From Pseudomonas pseudonitroreducens (lineage in GTDB: Bacteria; Pseudomonadota; Gammaproteobacteria; Pseudomonadales; Pseudomonadaceae), in NCBI RefSeq assembly GCF_021603645.1, contig NZ_BQHJ01000012.1:124001-188000 (forward strand): a stretch of DNA of 64,000 bases. The letters are read 5' to 3'. Shown here in pieces: positions 45,727 to 56,398 of this stretch. Each line of letters opens with the position of its first letter. The first letter of the stretch is position 1. The notes below the pieces were generated by a model, which was given only the letters and a program-made list of their open reading frames with translations, was not told the origin of the DNA and did not search any database. Both the position numbers and the translations under genes were made by a program.

Positions 45727-47124
45727 ATGCCACCGTTGCACGACCTGTCCGCCGTCGAACTGCTCGCCCTGTACCGCTCGCACCAGCTCTCGCCAGTCGA
45801 GTACCTCGAGCACCTGATCGCCCATATCGACCGCTGGGAGCCGCAGCTCTGCGCGCTCTTCGCCTTCGATCCGCAGCGAGCGATGGAGCAGGCACGGCGC
45901 TCCGAGGCGCGCTGGATCCGTTGCGCACCCTGCGGCGAACTGGATGGCGTGCCGGTGACCATCAAGGAACTGATCGCCACCACCGGCGACCCGATTCCCC
46001 AGGGCAGCGCCGCCACCCTCCTGCAGCCGGCGACCGGCAACGCTCCGCCCGCCGCGCGAATGAACGAGGCCGGCGCGATCCTGCTGGGCAAGACCACCGT
46101 GCCGGACTTCGGCATGCTCTCCTCCGGACTTTCCAGCTTCCACAAGCTGGCCCGCAACCCGTGGGACCTGCGCATGAACCCGGGCGGCTCCAGCGCCGGC
46201 GCGGCAAGCGCTGCGGCGGCAGGCTACGGACCGCTGCACATTGGCACCGACATCGGCGGCTCGGTGCGCCTGCCGGCCGGCTGGTGCGGGCTGGTCGGCT
46301 TCAAGCCAAGCCTCGGGCGCATCCCCATCGATCCCTATTTCACCGGACGCTGTGCGGGACCGATGACCCGCACACTGGATGACGCCGCGCTGATGATGAA
46401 GCACCTGTCGCGCCCGGACTGGCGCGATGCCACGGCCCTGCCGCCGGCCGAGCTCGACTGGCACATCGACTATGGCGAGGTCCGCGGGCTGCGCATCGGC
46501 CTGCAGCTCGACCCCGGCTGCGGCCTGCAACCCGAGCCCGAGGTGTGCGCCGCGGTGACAGCCGCCGCGCGACAGTTCGCCGATGCCGGCGCGGAAATCA
46601 TCGAGGTTCGGCCGATCCTCGACCGCGAGCTGCTGGAGGGCCTGGACAGGTTCTGGCGCGCGCGCCTGTGGGCCGAGCTGGAAACCCTGCCGGCGGAGCG
46701 CCAGGCCAAGGTGCTGCCCTATATCTTCCAGTGGGCCGAAGGCGGCGCGGCGGTCAGCGGCGCGGACGCGGTGCGTGGCTTCAATCGCACCTTCGAGATG
46801 CGCCGGCGCGCCGCCGAGCAGTTCCAGCAGATCGACTTCCTGCTTTCACCGACCAACCAGGTGGCCGCCTTCCCGGCCGAATGGGCCTCGCCCACCAACG
46901 ACCCGGCACGGCCCTTCGAGCACATCGGTTTCACCGTGCCGTGGAACATGTCCGAGCAACCGGCACTCTCACTCAACTGCGGCTTCACCGGCGCAGGCAT
47001 GCCCATCGGCCTGCAGATCGTCGGCCCGCGGTTCGCCGACGTCGAGGTGCTGCGCCTGGGGAAAACCTACGAACACTGGCGCGGCCCCATCAGTCGCTGG
47101 CCGCAGCCACCAGGAGCCAACTAG
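45727..47124 (+). CDS. amidase signature family protein
   Basis: 465 residues. Ser-cisSer-Lys triad: K80 in VTIKEL, S155 in NPGGSSAGAAS and S179 in GTDIGGSVR. No GatBC-type context, so it is a stand-alone amidase or amide hydrolase of unknown substrate. ATG at 45727 with GGAG upstream. Confidence 0.88.
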   Translation: MPPLHDLSAVELLALYRSHQLSPVEYLEHLIAHIDRWEPQLCALFAFDPQRAMEQARRSEARWIRCAPCGELDGVPVTIKELIATTGDPIPQGSAATLLQPATGNAPPAARMNEAGAILLGKTTVPDFGMLSSGLSSFHKLARNPWDLRMNPGGSSAGAASAAAAGYGPLHIGTDIGGSVRLPAGWCGLVGFKPSLGRIPIDPYFTGRCAGPMTRTLDDAALMMKHLSRPDWRDATALPPAELDWHIDYGEVRGLRIGLQLDPGCGLQPEPEVCAAVTAAARQFADAGAEIIEVRPILDRELLEGLDRFWRARLWAELETLPAERQAKVLPYIFQWAEGGAAVSGADAVRGFNRTFEMRRRAAEQFQQIDFLLSPTNQVAAFPAEWASPTNDPARPFEHIGFTVPWNMSEQPALSLNCGFTGAGMPIGLQIVGPRFADVEVLRLGKTYEHWRGPISRWPQPPGAN

Positions 47125-47166
47125 GCTCAGACCATCCGCCGAGCACAAGGATCCGATCGCGCGCCC

Positions 47167-48600
47167 ATGCAGTACTCCGCCTACATCGCTCATTTCCTGG
47201 TGGTCATCCAGTTGCTGGGGATCATCGCCGCCGTCCATGCCGTGCTGAGCGTGCGCACCGCGCAAGGCGCCATCGCCTGGGCGACGTCGCTGGTATTCAT
47301 GCCGCTGCTGACCCTGGTGCCCTACCTGGTGTTCGGCCGTAGCCGCTTCGACGCCTACATCGGCGCGCGCCGGCAGGCCAACGAGGAAATGCACCTGGCC
47401 GCCGCCGAGCTCGACTGGCGCCCCTGGGTGGAAGAAGCCCTCGCCGCTCGCCAGTACCACGCGTACAAATCGCTCAAGGCCATGGTCGGCCTGGCGCGCA
47501 TGCCAACGCTGGCGAACAACAAGGTGCGCCTGCTGGTGAACGGCAAGGCCTCGTTCGAGGCGATGTTCGAGGCGATCTCCAGCGCACGGAAAGTGATCCT
47601 CGTGCAGTTCTTCATCATCCGCGACGACGCCCTCGGGCAACGTCTCGCGCAGCTACTGATGGAGCGCGCGGCCAACGGTGTGGATGTGTTCCTGATGTAC
47701 GACGGCATTGGCAGCCACGCGCTGTCGCGCCGCTATATCGAGCGCCTGCGCCAGGGCGGCGTGCAGGTGCATGCCTTCAGCACAGGCAGCGGCATGATCA
47801 ACCGCTTCCAGGTGAACTTCCGCAATCACCGCAAGATCGTGGTGGTCGACGGCGTGCGCGGCTTCGTCGGCGGACACAACGTCGGCGTCGAGTACCTGGG
47901 CGAGAAGCCACCGCTGGCGCCCTGGCGCGACACTCACATCGAGCTGCATGGTCCGGCGGTGGCGTGCCTGCAGGAGTGCTTCGCCGAGGACTGGTTCTGG
48001 GCCACTCACGCGCTGCCGACGCTGATCCTGCCCGATGGCTACGACGACGGAGGCATGCTCTGCCAGGTGGTGCCCAGCGGCCCGGCGGACACCCAGGAAA
48101 CCTGCTCGCTGTTCTTCGTCGAATCGATCAACGCGGCGGTGGAGCGGGTGTGGATCACCACGCCCTATTTCGTCCCGGACGAAGCCGTCGCCGCCGCCCT
48201 GCGCCTGGCGGTGCTGCGCGGCGTTGACGTGCGCATCCTGCTGCCTTCGCGGCCGGATCACCGGACGGTCTACGCCGCCTCCAGCCTCTATGCCCTGGAC
48301 GCCGTGCGCGCCGGCGTGCGGGTGTTCCGCTACCAGCCGGGATTCCTGCACCAGAAGGTGATACTGATCGACCACGACAGCGCCGCGGTAGGCAGCGCCA
48401 ACCTGGATAACCGCTCGTTCCGGCTGAATTTCGAGATCATGGTGATCACCGTCGACGAAGGCTTCGCCCGCGACGTGGAGACCATGCTGGAAGAAGACTT
48501 TGCGCAATCGGTGGAGATGACCCTGGACGACCGCAAGCGCGTGCATCGCCTGCAGCAACTGGGGATGCGCGTAGCGCGGCTGGTGTCGCCGATTCTCTGA
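47167..48600 (+). CDS. cls: cardiolipin synthase
   Basis: 477 residues. Two N-terminal membrane helices, then two phospholipase D motifs: HRKIVVVDG (HxKx4D, about residue 222) and [20 protein letters not shown] near 395. Makes cardiolipin from phosphatidylglycerol at the inner membrane. Confidence 0.94.
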   Translation: MQYSAYIAHFLVVIQLLGIIAAVHAVLSVRTAQGAIAWATSLVFMPLLTLVPYLVFGRSRFDAYIGARRQANEEMHLAAAELDWRPWVEEALAARQYHAYKSLKAMVGLARMPTLANNKVRLLVNGKASFEAMFEAISSARKVILVQFFIIRDDALGQRLAQLLMERAANGVDVFLMYDGIGSHALSRRYIERLRQGGVQVHAFSTGSGMINRFQVNFRNHRKIVVVDGVRGFVGGHNVGVEYLGEKPPLAPWRDTHIELHGPAVACLQECFAEDWFWATHALPTLILPDGYDDGGMLCQVVPSGPADTQETCSLFFVESINAAVERVWITTPYFVPDEAVAAALRLAVLRGVDVRILLPSRPDHRTVYAASSLYALDAVRAGVRVFRYQPGFLHQKVILIDHDSAAVGSANLDNRSFRLNFEIMVITVDEGFARDVETMLEEDFAQSVEMTLDDRKRVHRLQQLGMRVARLVSPIL

Positions 48601-48620
48601 AGGCTCTGGCGCGGGCAATG

Positions 48621-48705
48621 TTCGCGAGCAAGCTCGCTCCTACAGGCTCATGGTGAGTTCGCTCTTCGTAGGACCGAGGGGGACGCCTAGTCCTTGCTCG
48701 CGAAT
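48621..48705. repeat. REP doublet, family B, arms in reversed order
   Basis: GCGAGCAAGCTCGCTCCTAC comes first and GTAGGACCGAGGGGGACGCC second, so the arms point outward compared with 50-142. Confidence 0.82.
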
Positions 48706-48720
48706 GCTTTTGCCGCACAA

Positions 48721-48764
48721 AAGAAAACGCCCGGTTCACTCTCGTGAACCGGGCGATTTCTTTC
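48721..48764. terminator. bidirectional terminator between cls and ahpF
   Basis: CGCCCGGTTCAC-TCTC-GTGAACCGGGCG flanked by A-rich (left) and T-rich (right) runs; serves the convergent cls and ahpF. Confidence 0.9.
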
Positions 48765-48779
48765 TCTAGCGCGAGGTCA

Positions 48780-50345
48780 TCAGGCTGGCGCGGAGGAGCG
48801 GATCAGGTGATCGAAGGCGGAGAGCGACGCCTTGGCGCCTTCGCCGACCGCGATCACGATCTGCTTGTACGGAACGGTGGTCACGTCGCCGGCGGCGAAG
48901 ATGCCCGGCAGCGAGGTTTCACCGCGAGCGTCGACGATGATCTCGCCGCGCGGGGACAACTCGATGGTGCCCTTGAGCCAGTCGCTGTTGGGCAGCAGGC
49001 CGATCTGCACGAAGATGCCTTCCAGGTCGATGGACTTGAACTCTTCCGAGTTGCGGTCCTTGTAGACCAGGCCGGTGACCTTCTGGCCATCGCCTTTCAC
49101 TTCGCTGGTCAGCGCGCTGGTGATCACATCCACGTTGGGCAGGCTGAACAGCTTGCGTTGCAGCACGGCGTCGGCGCGCAGCTTGCTGTCGAATTCCAGC
49201 AGGGTCACGTGGCTGACGATACCGGCCAGGTCGATGGCCGCTTCGACGCCGGAGTTACCGCCGCCGATCACCGCCACACGCTTGCCCTTGAACAGCGGGC
49301 CGTCGCAGTGCGGGCAGAAGCAAACGCCCTTGGCCTTGTATTCCTTCTCGCCCGGCACGCCCATTTCGCGCCAGCGGGCGCCGGTGGCCAGGATCACCGA
49401 CTTGGCCTTGAGGCTGCCGCCGCCCTCGAACTGCACTTCGTGCAGGCCGCCGGCAGTCTTCGCCGGAATCAGCGCGCTGGCGCGCTGCAGGTTCATGATG
49501 TCGACGTCGTAGTGCTTGACGTGCTCTTCCAGCTGGCGTGCCAGTTTCGGGCCTTCGGTCTCGGTTACCGAGATGAAGTTCTCGATGGCCATGGTGTCCA
49601 GCACCTGGCCGCCGAATCGCTCGGCGGCAACGCCGGTGCGGATGCCCTTACGGGCGGCGTAGATCGCTGCCGCAGCGCCGGCCGGACCACCGCCGACGAC
49701 CAGTACGTCGAACTCTTCTTTCGCCGAAAGCTTCTCGGCTTCGCGGGCAGCAGCGCCGGTGTCGATCTTCGCGAGGATCTCTTCCACGCCCATGCGGCCC
49801 TGGCCGAACACTTCACCGTTGAGGTAGATGCTCGGCACAGCCATGACCTGGCGGCGCTCGACTTCTTCCTGGAACAGCGCGCCGTCGATGGCGACATGGC
49901 GGATGTTCGGGTTGAGCACGGCCATCAGGTTCAGCGCCTGGACTACGTCCGGGCAGTTCTGGCAGGACAGCGAGAAGTAGGTTTCGAACTCGAACGAACC
50001 CTGGATGCCCTTGATCTGCTCGATCACTTCAGCGTCGAGCTTGGACGGGTGGCCGCCGACCTGCAGCAGTGCCAGCACCAGGGAGGTGAACTCGTGGCCC
50101 ATGGGGATGCCGGCGAAAGCCAGGCCGATGTTCGCCCCTGGGCGGTTCAGCGAGAAGGACGGCTTGCGCGCGTCGCTGCCATCTTCACGCAGGGTGATCT
50201 TGTCGGTCAGGCCGACGATTTCGTGCAGCAGCTCGCTCATCTCGCGGGATTTGTCGCTGTCATCGAGGGACGCGACGATCTCGAATGGCTGCTGGACCTT
50301 TTCCAGGTAGGCCTTCAACTGGGTTTTAAGCGTGGCGTCCAACAT
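48780..50345 (-). CDS. ahpF: alkyl hydroperoxide reductase subunit F
   Basis: 521 residues. NADH:peroxiredoxin oxidoreductase. The N-terminal tandem thioredoxin fold has C128-Q-N-C131. FAD-binding [12 protein letters not shown] and NAD-binding [12 protein letters not shown] flank the redox centre C344-P-H-C347. Regenerates AhpC encoded upstream. The 197-bp gap and hairpin between ahpC and ahpF suggest partly separate transcripts. Confidence 0.96.
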   Translation of the reverse strand: MLDATLKTQLKAYLEKVQQPFEIVASLDDSDKSREMSELLHEIVGLTDKITLREDGSDARKPSFSLNRPGANIGLAFAGIPMGHEFTSLVLALLQVGGHPSKLDAEVIEQIKGIQGSFEFETYFSLSCQNCPDVVQALNLMAVLNPNIRHVAIDGALFQEEVERRQVMAVPSIYLNGEVFGQGRMGVEEILAKIDTGAAAREAEKLSAKEEFDVLVVGGGPAGAAAAIYAARKGIRTGVAAERFGGQVLDTMAIENFISVTETEGPKLARQLEEHVKHYDVDIMNLQRASALIPAKTAGGLHEVQFEGGGSLKAKSVILATGARWREMGVPGEKEYKAKGVCFCPHCDGPLFKGKRVAVIGGGNSGVEAAIDLAGIVSHVTLLEFDSKLRADAVLQRKLFSLPNVDVITSALTSEVKGDGQKVTGLVYKDRNSEEFKSIDLEGIFVQIGLLPNSDWLKGTIELSPRGEIIVDARGETSLPGIFAAGDVTTVPYKQIVIAVGEGAKASLSAFDHLIRSSAPA

Positions 50346-50428
50346 GATTCAAATCCTCGGAATTTGAGCAAAGGGGTTCCCCGGCAGGCTATTCCGCCCA
50401 CCCTACGCACGCTTTTGGCTTTGGTAGG

Positions 50429-50450
50429 GAGGATGCCGGTAGGCATCCTC
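50429..50450. terminator. ahpC-ahpF intergenic hairpin
   Basis: GAGGATGCC-GGTA-GGCATCCTC, a 9-bp perfect stem without T run. A possible attenuator or 3'-end stabiliser for the more abundant ahpC message. Confidence 0.5.
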
Positions 50451-50542
50451 GGGGTGTTGCCAAACGGCTCGGGAAGCTTTCGTGGGCGGGCGCCCGGTGG
50501 TCGCGTGGCGGGAGCCGCCGCGCAACCGCTTCCCGGTCGTTC

Positions 50543-51106
50543 TTAGATCTTGCCGACCAGGTCCAGGGACGGAGCCAGGGTCTTCTCGCCTTCTTTCCAC
50601 TTGGCCGGGCAGACTTCACCCGGGTGAGCGGCGGTGTACTGGGCAGCTTTCAGCTTGCGCAGGGTTTCGCCGACGTCACGAGCGATCTCGTTGGAGTGGA
50701 TTTCGACGGTCTTGATGATGCCTTCCGGGTTGATCACGAAGGTGCCGCGCAGGGCCAGGCCTTCTTCCGGGATGTGTACGCCGAAGGCGTTGGTCAGCTG
50801 GTGGGTCGGGTCGCCGATCAGCGGGAACTGGGCTTTACCAACGGCCGGGGAAGTTTCGTGCCACACCTTGTGGGAGAAGTGGGTATCGGTGGTCACGATG
50901 TAGACCTCGGTACCGGCCTTCTGGAACTCGGCGTAGTTGTTGGCGGCGTCTTCGATCTCGGTCGGGCAGTTGAAGGTGAAGGCTGCCGGCATGAAGATCA
51001 GAACGGACCACTTGCCCTTGAGGGATTCTTCGGTGACTTCGATGAACTTGCCGTTATGGAAAGCGTTGACCTTGAACGGTTGAACGGGGGTGTTGATCAG
51101 GGACAT
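50543..51106 (-). CDS. ahpC: peroxiredoxin AhpC
   Basis: 187 residues, typical 2-Cys peroxiredoxin. Peroxidatic C47 in FTFNCPTE, resolving C166 in GEVCPAKW. Reduces H2O2 and organic hydroperoxides using AhpF. Start MSLINTPVQPF is conserved; the frame extends upstream into the regulatory region. Confidence 0.96.
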   Translation of the reverse strand: MSLINTPVQPFKVNAFHNGKFIEVTEESLKGKWSVLIFMPAAFTFNCPTEIEDAANNYAEFQKAGTEVYIVTTDTHFSHKVWHETSPAVGKAQFPLIGDPTHQLTNAFGVHIPEEGLALRGTFVINPEGIIKTVEIHSNEIARDVGETLRKLKAAQYTAAHPGEVCPAKWKEGEKTLAPSLDLVGKI

Positions 51107-51203
51107 TAGGCAATTCCTCAATGAGAGTTTGTCGTTTAATCGAGTGGTCGATCGGTTGAAATTCGACAGGGGCAAGATTATCGCCTGATGACAGAAAAGG
51201 CCC

Positions 51204-51240
51204 ATTGATTTAGGGCATCACGAATATTGAGTATCTCTAT
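51204..51240 (-). promoter_or_regulatory. OxyR binding site upstream of ahpC
   Basis: On the minus strand four tetramers spaced by seven bases read ATAG-N7-CAAT-N7-ATGC-N7-CAAT, against OxyR's ATAG-N7-CTAT-N7-ATAG-N7-CTAT (12 of 16). It lies about 100 bp before the ahpC ATG. Confidence 0.65.
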
Positions 51241-51583
51241 CGAGATATCTATAAAAGGAAGAAGTTTCCTATCAAGCGAAACGCGGCATCCGATGACTGG
51301 CTTGCTCTCGCAAGGCGTCTGCCCAGCGGATTTCCGCCCTTCCCGGGCTATCCGCCAGCGCACGCCGGAACGTCCACCTTCGCCCGGTCGTGCCGCGAGG
51401 ACAACACCAGTCGCGACGTACGGTACTCGCAACGCTGCTGGTCCGGCGGTTTTTCCTGCCTCACTGGTCAAGCCGGCCCACAAGCCTATGCTTGTGCCTG
51501 AGAGCCGTTCGCCACGGCTCCCGACGCCCACGGACAGCCTTCGCGACGCGGCGCAGCCGCACGCATGACGACGAGGACTCCCG
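51241..51583 (+). other. spacer before xdhA
   Basis: 343 bp with no supported gene. The first 30 bases are AT-rich (GATATCTATAAAAGGAAG) and could form a plus-strand promoter. The remainder is GC-rich leader with no recognisable operator. Confidence 0.4.
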
Positions 51584-53008
51584 ATGATCCAGTTCCTGCT
51601 CGGCGACGAGAGCGTCCAGGTTGACGGACTCGCACCCGAGACCAGCCTGCTCGATTACCTGCGCATCCACCGCGCGCGTACCGGCACCAAGGAGGGCTGC
51701 GCCTCGGGCGACTGTGGCGCCTGTACCGTGGTGCTCGCCGAGCCCGAGGGCGAAGCGCTGCGCTACCGCGCAGTGAATGCCTGTATCACGCTGCTGGGCG
51801 CGGTGCACGGCCGCCAGGTGCTGACCGTCGAGCACCTGGGCGAGCCGGGCGTGCTGCATCCGGTGCAGCAGGCAATGGTCGACTGCCACGGGTCGCAGTG
51901 CGGCTTCTGCACGCCGGGTATCGTCATGTCGCTGTTCGCCTGGCGCCACTCGCCGCCACCGCACGACCGCGAAACGGCGCTCACCGCGCTCTCCGGCAAC
52001 CTGTGTCGCTGCACCGGCTACCGGCCGATCCTCGAGGCTGCCAAGCAGATAGCCGGGCAAGCGTGCCTCGACAACTTCGAGCAGAACAGCGCCCTGACCG
52101 TCGCCCGCCTGCGGGAGATATCCACTGCCGGCACGCTGCGCGACGGCCAGGCTCAGGCCTGGTTGCCCAGCTCGCTCGATGAACTGGACGACTTGCTTCA
52201 GCGCTACCCGCAGGCGCGGCTGATCGCCGGCGGCACCGACCTGGCCCTGGAAGCCACACAGAATCTCAAGGCGTTCCCGGCATTGATCCATCTCGACCGG
52301 GTCAGTGAACTGCTGCGCCTGGAGGTCCACCCCGGGCACCTGCTGATCGGCGCGGCGCGGGCCTATACCGACTGCCTCGAAGCGCTGCAGGAGTTCCCCG
52401 GCGTCGCCGCCCTGCTGGAGCGCCTCGGCTCGCTGCAGATCCGCCAGCGCGGCACTCTTGGCGGTAACATCGCCAACGCCTCGCCCATCGGCGATATGCC
52501 GCCGGTGCTGCTCGCCCTGGATGCGCGCCTGCGCCTGCGCAGGGCAGGCGCCGTACGCGAGGTCCCCATCGAAGGGTTTTTCAGCGGCTACCGCAAGACA
52601 CTCCTGCAGCCCGGCGAATACATCGAGGCGGTTGTGATCCCGCGCCTGCGCGATAACCAGCGGTTCCGCGTCGACAAGGTGTCCAAGCGCCGCGACGACG
52701 ATATTTCCGCGGTGTGTCTGGCACTGCGACTCGACCTTGACGACAGCGGCAGCGTCATCGACACGCGCCTCGCCTGCGGCGGCATGGCAGCCACGCCACT
52801 GCGGGGCGCGCGGAGCGAAGCGGCCTTGCGCGGCAGGCCTTTCGACGCCGCGGCCGTGGCTGCCGCACAAGCCGCGATCGCGCAGGATTTCCAGCCCATC
52901 GACGACCTGCGCGCCAGCGCCGCCTATCGCCTGAAAGTGGCGCAGAACCTGTTGCAGCGCGCACTACTGGAATGGTCCGAATGCCCTGCGGAGGTGCACC
53001 ATGCGTAG
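51584..53008 (+). CDS. xdhA: xanthine dehydrogenase small subunit (2Fe-2S, FAD)
   Basis: 474 residues. First 2Fe-2S centre C39, C44, C47, C67; second centre C106, C109, C141, C143 (CGFC and CRC motifs); then the FAD domain (LIAGGTDLALEATQN, TLGGNIANASPIGD). Transfers electrons from the molybdenum subunit to NAD. Overlaps xdhB by 8 bp. Confidence 0.95.
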   Translation: MIQFLLGDESVQVDGLAPETSLLDYLRIHRARTGTKEGCASGDCGACTVVLAEPEGEALRYRAVNACITLLGAVHGRQVLTVEHLGEPGVLHPVQQAMVDCHGSQCGFCTPGIVMSLFAWRHSPPPHDRETALTALSGNLCRCTGYRPILEAAKQIAGQACLDNFEQNSALTVARLREISTAGTLRDGQAQAWLPSSLDELDDLLQRYPQARLIAGGTDLALEATQNLKAFPALIHLDRVSELLRLEVHPGHLLIGAARAYTDCLEALQEFPGVAALLERLGSLQIRQRGTLGGNIANASPIGDMPPVLLALDARLRLRRAGAVREVPIEGFFSGYRKTLLQPGEYIEAVVIPRLRDNQRFRVDKVSKRRDDDISAVCLALRLDLDDSGSVIDTRLACGGMAATPLRGARSEAALRGRPFDAAAVAAAQAAIAQDFQPIDDLRASAAYRLKVAQNLLQRALLEWSECPAEVHHA

Positions 53009-55541
53009 CCTGCCACCGCTGGCCAGCAATGGCGCCGCGGGCGCCATCCACAGCGCGGGCAAGCCGCGCGAGCACGACAGCGCCGCCCTCCACGTGAGCG
53101 GCGCCGCGCGCTACGTGGACGACCTGAAGGAGCCACGCGAACTGCTGCACGCGGCTGTCGGCCTGAGTGAAATCGCCTGCGGCGCCGTGCTGTCCCTTGA
53201 TCTCGACGCCGTGCGCAGTGCGCCCGGCGTGGTGGCCGTGCTGACCCTGGACGACGTGCCCGGCCACACCGACATCGGGCCGGTGTTCCCCGGTGATCCG
53301 CTGCTGGCTGGCGAGCGGGTGAAATACCACGGCCAGGCCCTGTTCGCGGTCGCCGCCGAAAGCCTGATCCAGGCACGCCGGGCGGTGCGTCTGGCAAAGG
53401 TTGAGTATGCCAAGGAAGACCCGCTGATCGACCCGCTGCGAGCCAAGGCCGAAGAGCGCTTCGTGCGCCCGCCGCACCACATGCGCCGGGGCGATGCGCA
53501 AGCGGCGCTGGAGCAGGCGCCGCAGGTGCTCGAAGCCCGGCAGTTCATCGGCGGCCAGGAGCATTTCTACCTCGAAGGCCAGGCCTCGCTCGCCCTGCCC
53601 GGCGACGACGGCGGCATGCTGGTGCACACCTCCAGCCAGCACCCCAGCGAAGTGCAGAAACTGGTGGCCGAGGTACTGGCAATTCCGCTGGCCAAGGTCA
53701 CCGTGGAAGTGCGCCGCATGGGCGGCGGCTTCGGCGGCAAGGAAACTCAGGCCGCGCCATTCGCCTGCCTCGCCGCATTGCTGGCACACAAGACCGGCCG
53801 CGCAGTGAAGCTGCGCCTGCCGCGTGCCGACGACATGCGCCTGACCGGCAAGCGCCACCCCTTCCACAACCGCTACCGCATCGGCTTCGACAACCAGGGC
53901 CGGCTGCTCGCCGCGCAGCTTGAAGTGGTGGGCGACTGCGGCCATTCGCCGGACCTCTCCGACGCCATCGTCGACCGCGCCATGTTCCATGCCGACAACG
54001 CCTACTTCATCCCCGACGTGGCCATCTCCGGCTACCGCAGCTTCACCAACATCGTCTCGCACACCGCCTTCCGCGGCTTCGGCGGGCCGCAGGGGATGAT
54101 GATCATCGAGCGCGCCATGGACGACATCGCCCGCGCCGTGGGCAAGGACCCGCTCGAGGTGCGCAAGCTCAACCTCTACGGCGGAATGGGGCGCGAGCTG
54201 ACGCCCTACCACCAGAAGGTCGAGCACAACCTGCTGGGCGAGCTGATCGCGCGCCTGGAGACAAGCAGCGACTACGCCGCGCGCCGCTCGGCGATCCACG
54301 ACTTCAACGCGCGGAGCCCGGTGCTGAAGAAAGGCCTCGCACTGACCCCGGTGAAGTTCGGTATTTCCTTCACCGCGCAGCACCTCAACCAGGCCGGCGC
54401 GCTGATCCACCTCTACACCGACGGCAGTATCCAGCTGAACCACGGCGGCACCGAGATGGGCCAGGGCCTGAACATCAAGGTCGCGCAGATCGTCGCCGAG
54501 GAATTCCAGGTGCCGCTGGAGCGTGTGGTGATCACCGCGACGCGTACCGACAAGGTGCCCAATACCTCGCCCACCGCCGCTTCCAGCGGCACCGACCTGA
54601 ATGGCATGGCCGCTCGCGACGCGGCGCGCACGCTGAAGAAGCGGCTGATCGACTTCCTCGCCGACCGCGATGGCGTGAAGCCGCAGGAGATTCGCTTCGA
54701 GCACGGCGGTGTGACGGTCGGGGCGCAGCACCTGGGCTTCACCGAGATCATCCAGGCCGCCTACTTCGCGCGCATCCAGCTTTCCGCCACCGGTTTCTAC
54801 CGCACGCCGAAAATCTTCTACGACCGTGAGAAGGGCCAGGGCCATCCGTTCTTCTACTTCGCCTACGGCGCGGCAGTGTCAGAGGTGACAATCGACACGC
54901 TTACCGGCGAGTACCGCGTACTGCGCGTGGACATCCTTCACGACGTCGGCCGCAGCGTGAACCCGGCCATCGACATCGGCCAGATCGAAGGCGGCTTCAT
55001 CCAGGGCATGGGTTGGCTGACCACCGAGGAGCTGCGCTGGGACGACTCCGGCAAGCTGCTCACGGTGGGGCCGGCGACCTACAAGATCCCGGCAGCGAGC
55101 GACGCGCCGGAAGACTTCCGCGTGACGCTGTTCGAGCGCCCCAACGAGGAAGACAGCGTGTACCTCTCCAAGGCGGTGGGCGAGCCACCATTCATGCTGG
55201 CGATCTCGGTGTGGTCGGCGCTGCGCGACGCCATCGCCAGCCTCGCGGACTACCGCCTGAGTCCCGACCTGGATACGCCGGCGACACCGGAGCGGGTGCT
55301 ATGGGCTTGCGAGGCGGTACGCCGTTCGGAGCAGGAGCGCCCTCACCCTAAGCCTCTCCCGCAAGCGGGAGAGGGGACCGATCGGCATACAGCGAACCCG
55401 CGAATTCAGCCGGAATCCGCGGCAACGGGCGATCCACTGAGCATGACCGCTGCAGCAGACAACCCCCTCTCCCTCCGGGAGAGGGTTGGGGTGAGGGGAG
55501 AACAGCCCACACCGAACTCGAAAGAAGGCCCAGTGCAATGA
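53001..55541 (+). CDS. xdhB: xanthine dehydrogenase large (molybdopterin) subunit, repeat-extended C terminus
   Basis: 846 residues. Oxidises hypoxanthine and xanthine to urate. Molybdopterin-binding segments MGGGFGGKETQ and AFRGFGGPQGMM, and the conserved FIQGMGWLTTEEL. Family-conserved sequence ends at about VLWACEAVRR. From about residue 781 the reading frame runs through a CCCTCTCCC-type palindromic repeat (55341-55499), adding some 65 residues of repeat-derived, low-conservation protein. The frame still ends in the ATGA overlap with xdhC. Confidence 0.93.
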   Translation: MRSLPPLASNGAAGAIHSAGKPREHDSAALHVSGAARYVDDLKEPRELLHAAVGLSEIACGAVLSLDLDAVRSAPGVVAVLTLDDVPGHTDIGPVFPGDPLLAGERVKYHGQALFAVAAESLIQARRAVRLAKVEYAKEDPLIDPLRAKAEERFVRPPHHMRRGDAQAALEQAPQVLEARQFIGGQEHFYLEGQASLALPGDDGGMLVHTSSQHPSEVQKLVAEVLAIPLAKVTVEVRRMGGGFGGKETQAAPFACLAALLAHKTGRAVKLRLPRADDMRLTGKRHPFHNRYRIGFDNQGRLLAAQLEVVGDCGHSPDLSDAIVDRAMFHADNAYFIPDVAISGYRSFTNIVSHTAFRGFGGPQGMMIIERAMDDIARAVGKDPLEVRKLNLYGGMGRELTPYHQKVEHNLLGELIARLETSSDYAARRSAIHDFNARSPVLKKGLALTPVKFGISFTAQHLNQAGALIHLYTDGSIQLNHGGTEMGQGLNIKVAQIVAEEFQVPLERVVITATRTDKVPNTSPTAASSGTDLNGMAARDAARTLKKRLIDFLADRDGVKPQEIRFEHGGVTVGAQHLGFTEIIQAAYFARIQLSATGFYRTPKIFYDREKGQGHPFFYFAYGAAVSEVTIDTLTGEYRVLRVDILHDVGRSVNPAIDIGQIEGGFIQGMGWLTTEELRWDDSGKLLTVGPATYKIPAASDAPEDFRVTLFERPNEEDSVYLSKAVGEPPFMLAISVWSALRDAIASLADYRLSPDLDTPATPERVLWACEAVRRSEQERPHPKPLPQAGEGTDRHTANPRIQPESAATGDPLSMTAAADNPLSLRERVGVRGEQPTPNSKEGPVQ
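55341..55499. repeat. CCCTCTCCC palindromic repeat inserted in the xdhB 3' end
   Basis: Left unit CCCTCACCCTAAGCCTCTCC, self-pairing around GCAA; right unit CCCTCTCCCTCCGGGAGAGG plus GTTGGGGTGAGGGGAG. The layout is as at 43910-44025. As bounded here it is 159 bp, a multiple of three, and contains no stop in the xdhB frame. Confidence 0.88.
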
Positions 55542-56398
55542 CCACCACCTGGATGGACGCCATCGCCCGCCTGCGCGACAGCGCCGAGAGCTACGTGCTG
55601 ATCACCGTGATCGGCGTACAGGGTTCCACGCCCCGCGAGTCCGGCAGCAAGATGCTGGTCACCGCCGGGGAAACCTTCGACACCATCGGCGGCGGCCACC
55701 TGGAGTTCGCCGCCATCGAGCACGCGCGCCAACTGCTGCTGGCCGGCAAGGACAGCCAGGCGCTGGAACACTTCCCTCTCGGCGCGCGGCTGGGCCAATG
55801 CTGCGGCGGGCGTGCCAGCCTGCTGTTCGAATGTTTCGCCGCGCGCGGGCCGCAGGTCGTACTGTTCGGTGCCGGCCATGTCGGCCGCGCCCTCGCACCG
55901 CTGTTGGCGGGGCTGCCACTACGCCTGGAATGGGTGGACAGCCGCGCGGCGGAGTTTCCCCAGTCCGTCCCCGAGGGCGTGCGCATGCGCCTGCTGGAAG
56001 AGCCGGAAGACGCCGTGCACGAAGCGCCACCGGGCAGTTACTTCCTGGTCATGACCCACAACCACCCGCTGGACTACGCCATCGCCGAGGCCGTGCTCAA
56101 GCGCGGCGACGCCGGCTTCCTCGGCATGATCGGTTCGCGCACCAAGGCGCGGCGCTTCCAGATGCGGCTGGAACAGCACGGTTATCCACAGCAGGTGATC
56201 GCGCAGATGCATTGCCCCATCGGCCTGGCCGAAGTGCCGGGCAAACGCCCGCTGGAAGTAGCCATCTCGGTCGCCGCCCAGGTGATCGCCCGCTATCACC
56301 AGGACGCCCCCGCCCGGCAGACGCGCGAAGGGGTGGATTGGGCGGCGCTGTGTAGCGAAGGCGCGTGCAGCGACGCGCCGGCGGACGCAAAAACCTGA
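55538..56398 (+). CDS. xdhC: xanthine dehydrogenase maturation factor XdhC
   Basis: 286 residues. XdhC/CoxI N-terminal domain ([34 protein letters not shown]) and a Rossmann-like C-terminal half ([29 protein letters not shown]). Binds and sulfurates the molybdenum cofactor before insertion into XdhB. Translationally coupled to xdhB. Confidence 0.94.
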   Translation: MTTTWMDAIARLRDSAESYVLITVIGVQGSTPRESGSKMLVTAGETFDTIGGGHLEFAAIEHARQLLLAGKDSQALEHFPLGARLGQCCGGRASLLFECFAARGPQVVLFGAGHVGRALAPLLAGLPLRLEWVDSRAAEFPQSVPEGVRMRLLEEPEDAVHEAPPGSYFLVMTHNHPLDYAIAEAVLKRGDAGFLGMIGSRTKARRFQMRLEQHGYPQQVIAQMHCPIGLAEVPGKRPLEVAISVAAQVIARYHQDAPARQTREGVDWAALCSEGACSDAPADAKT

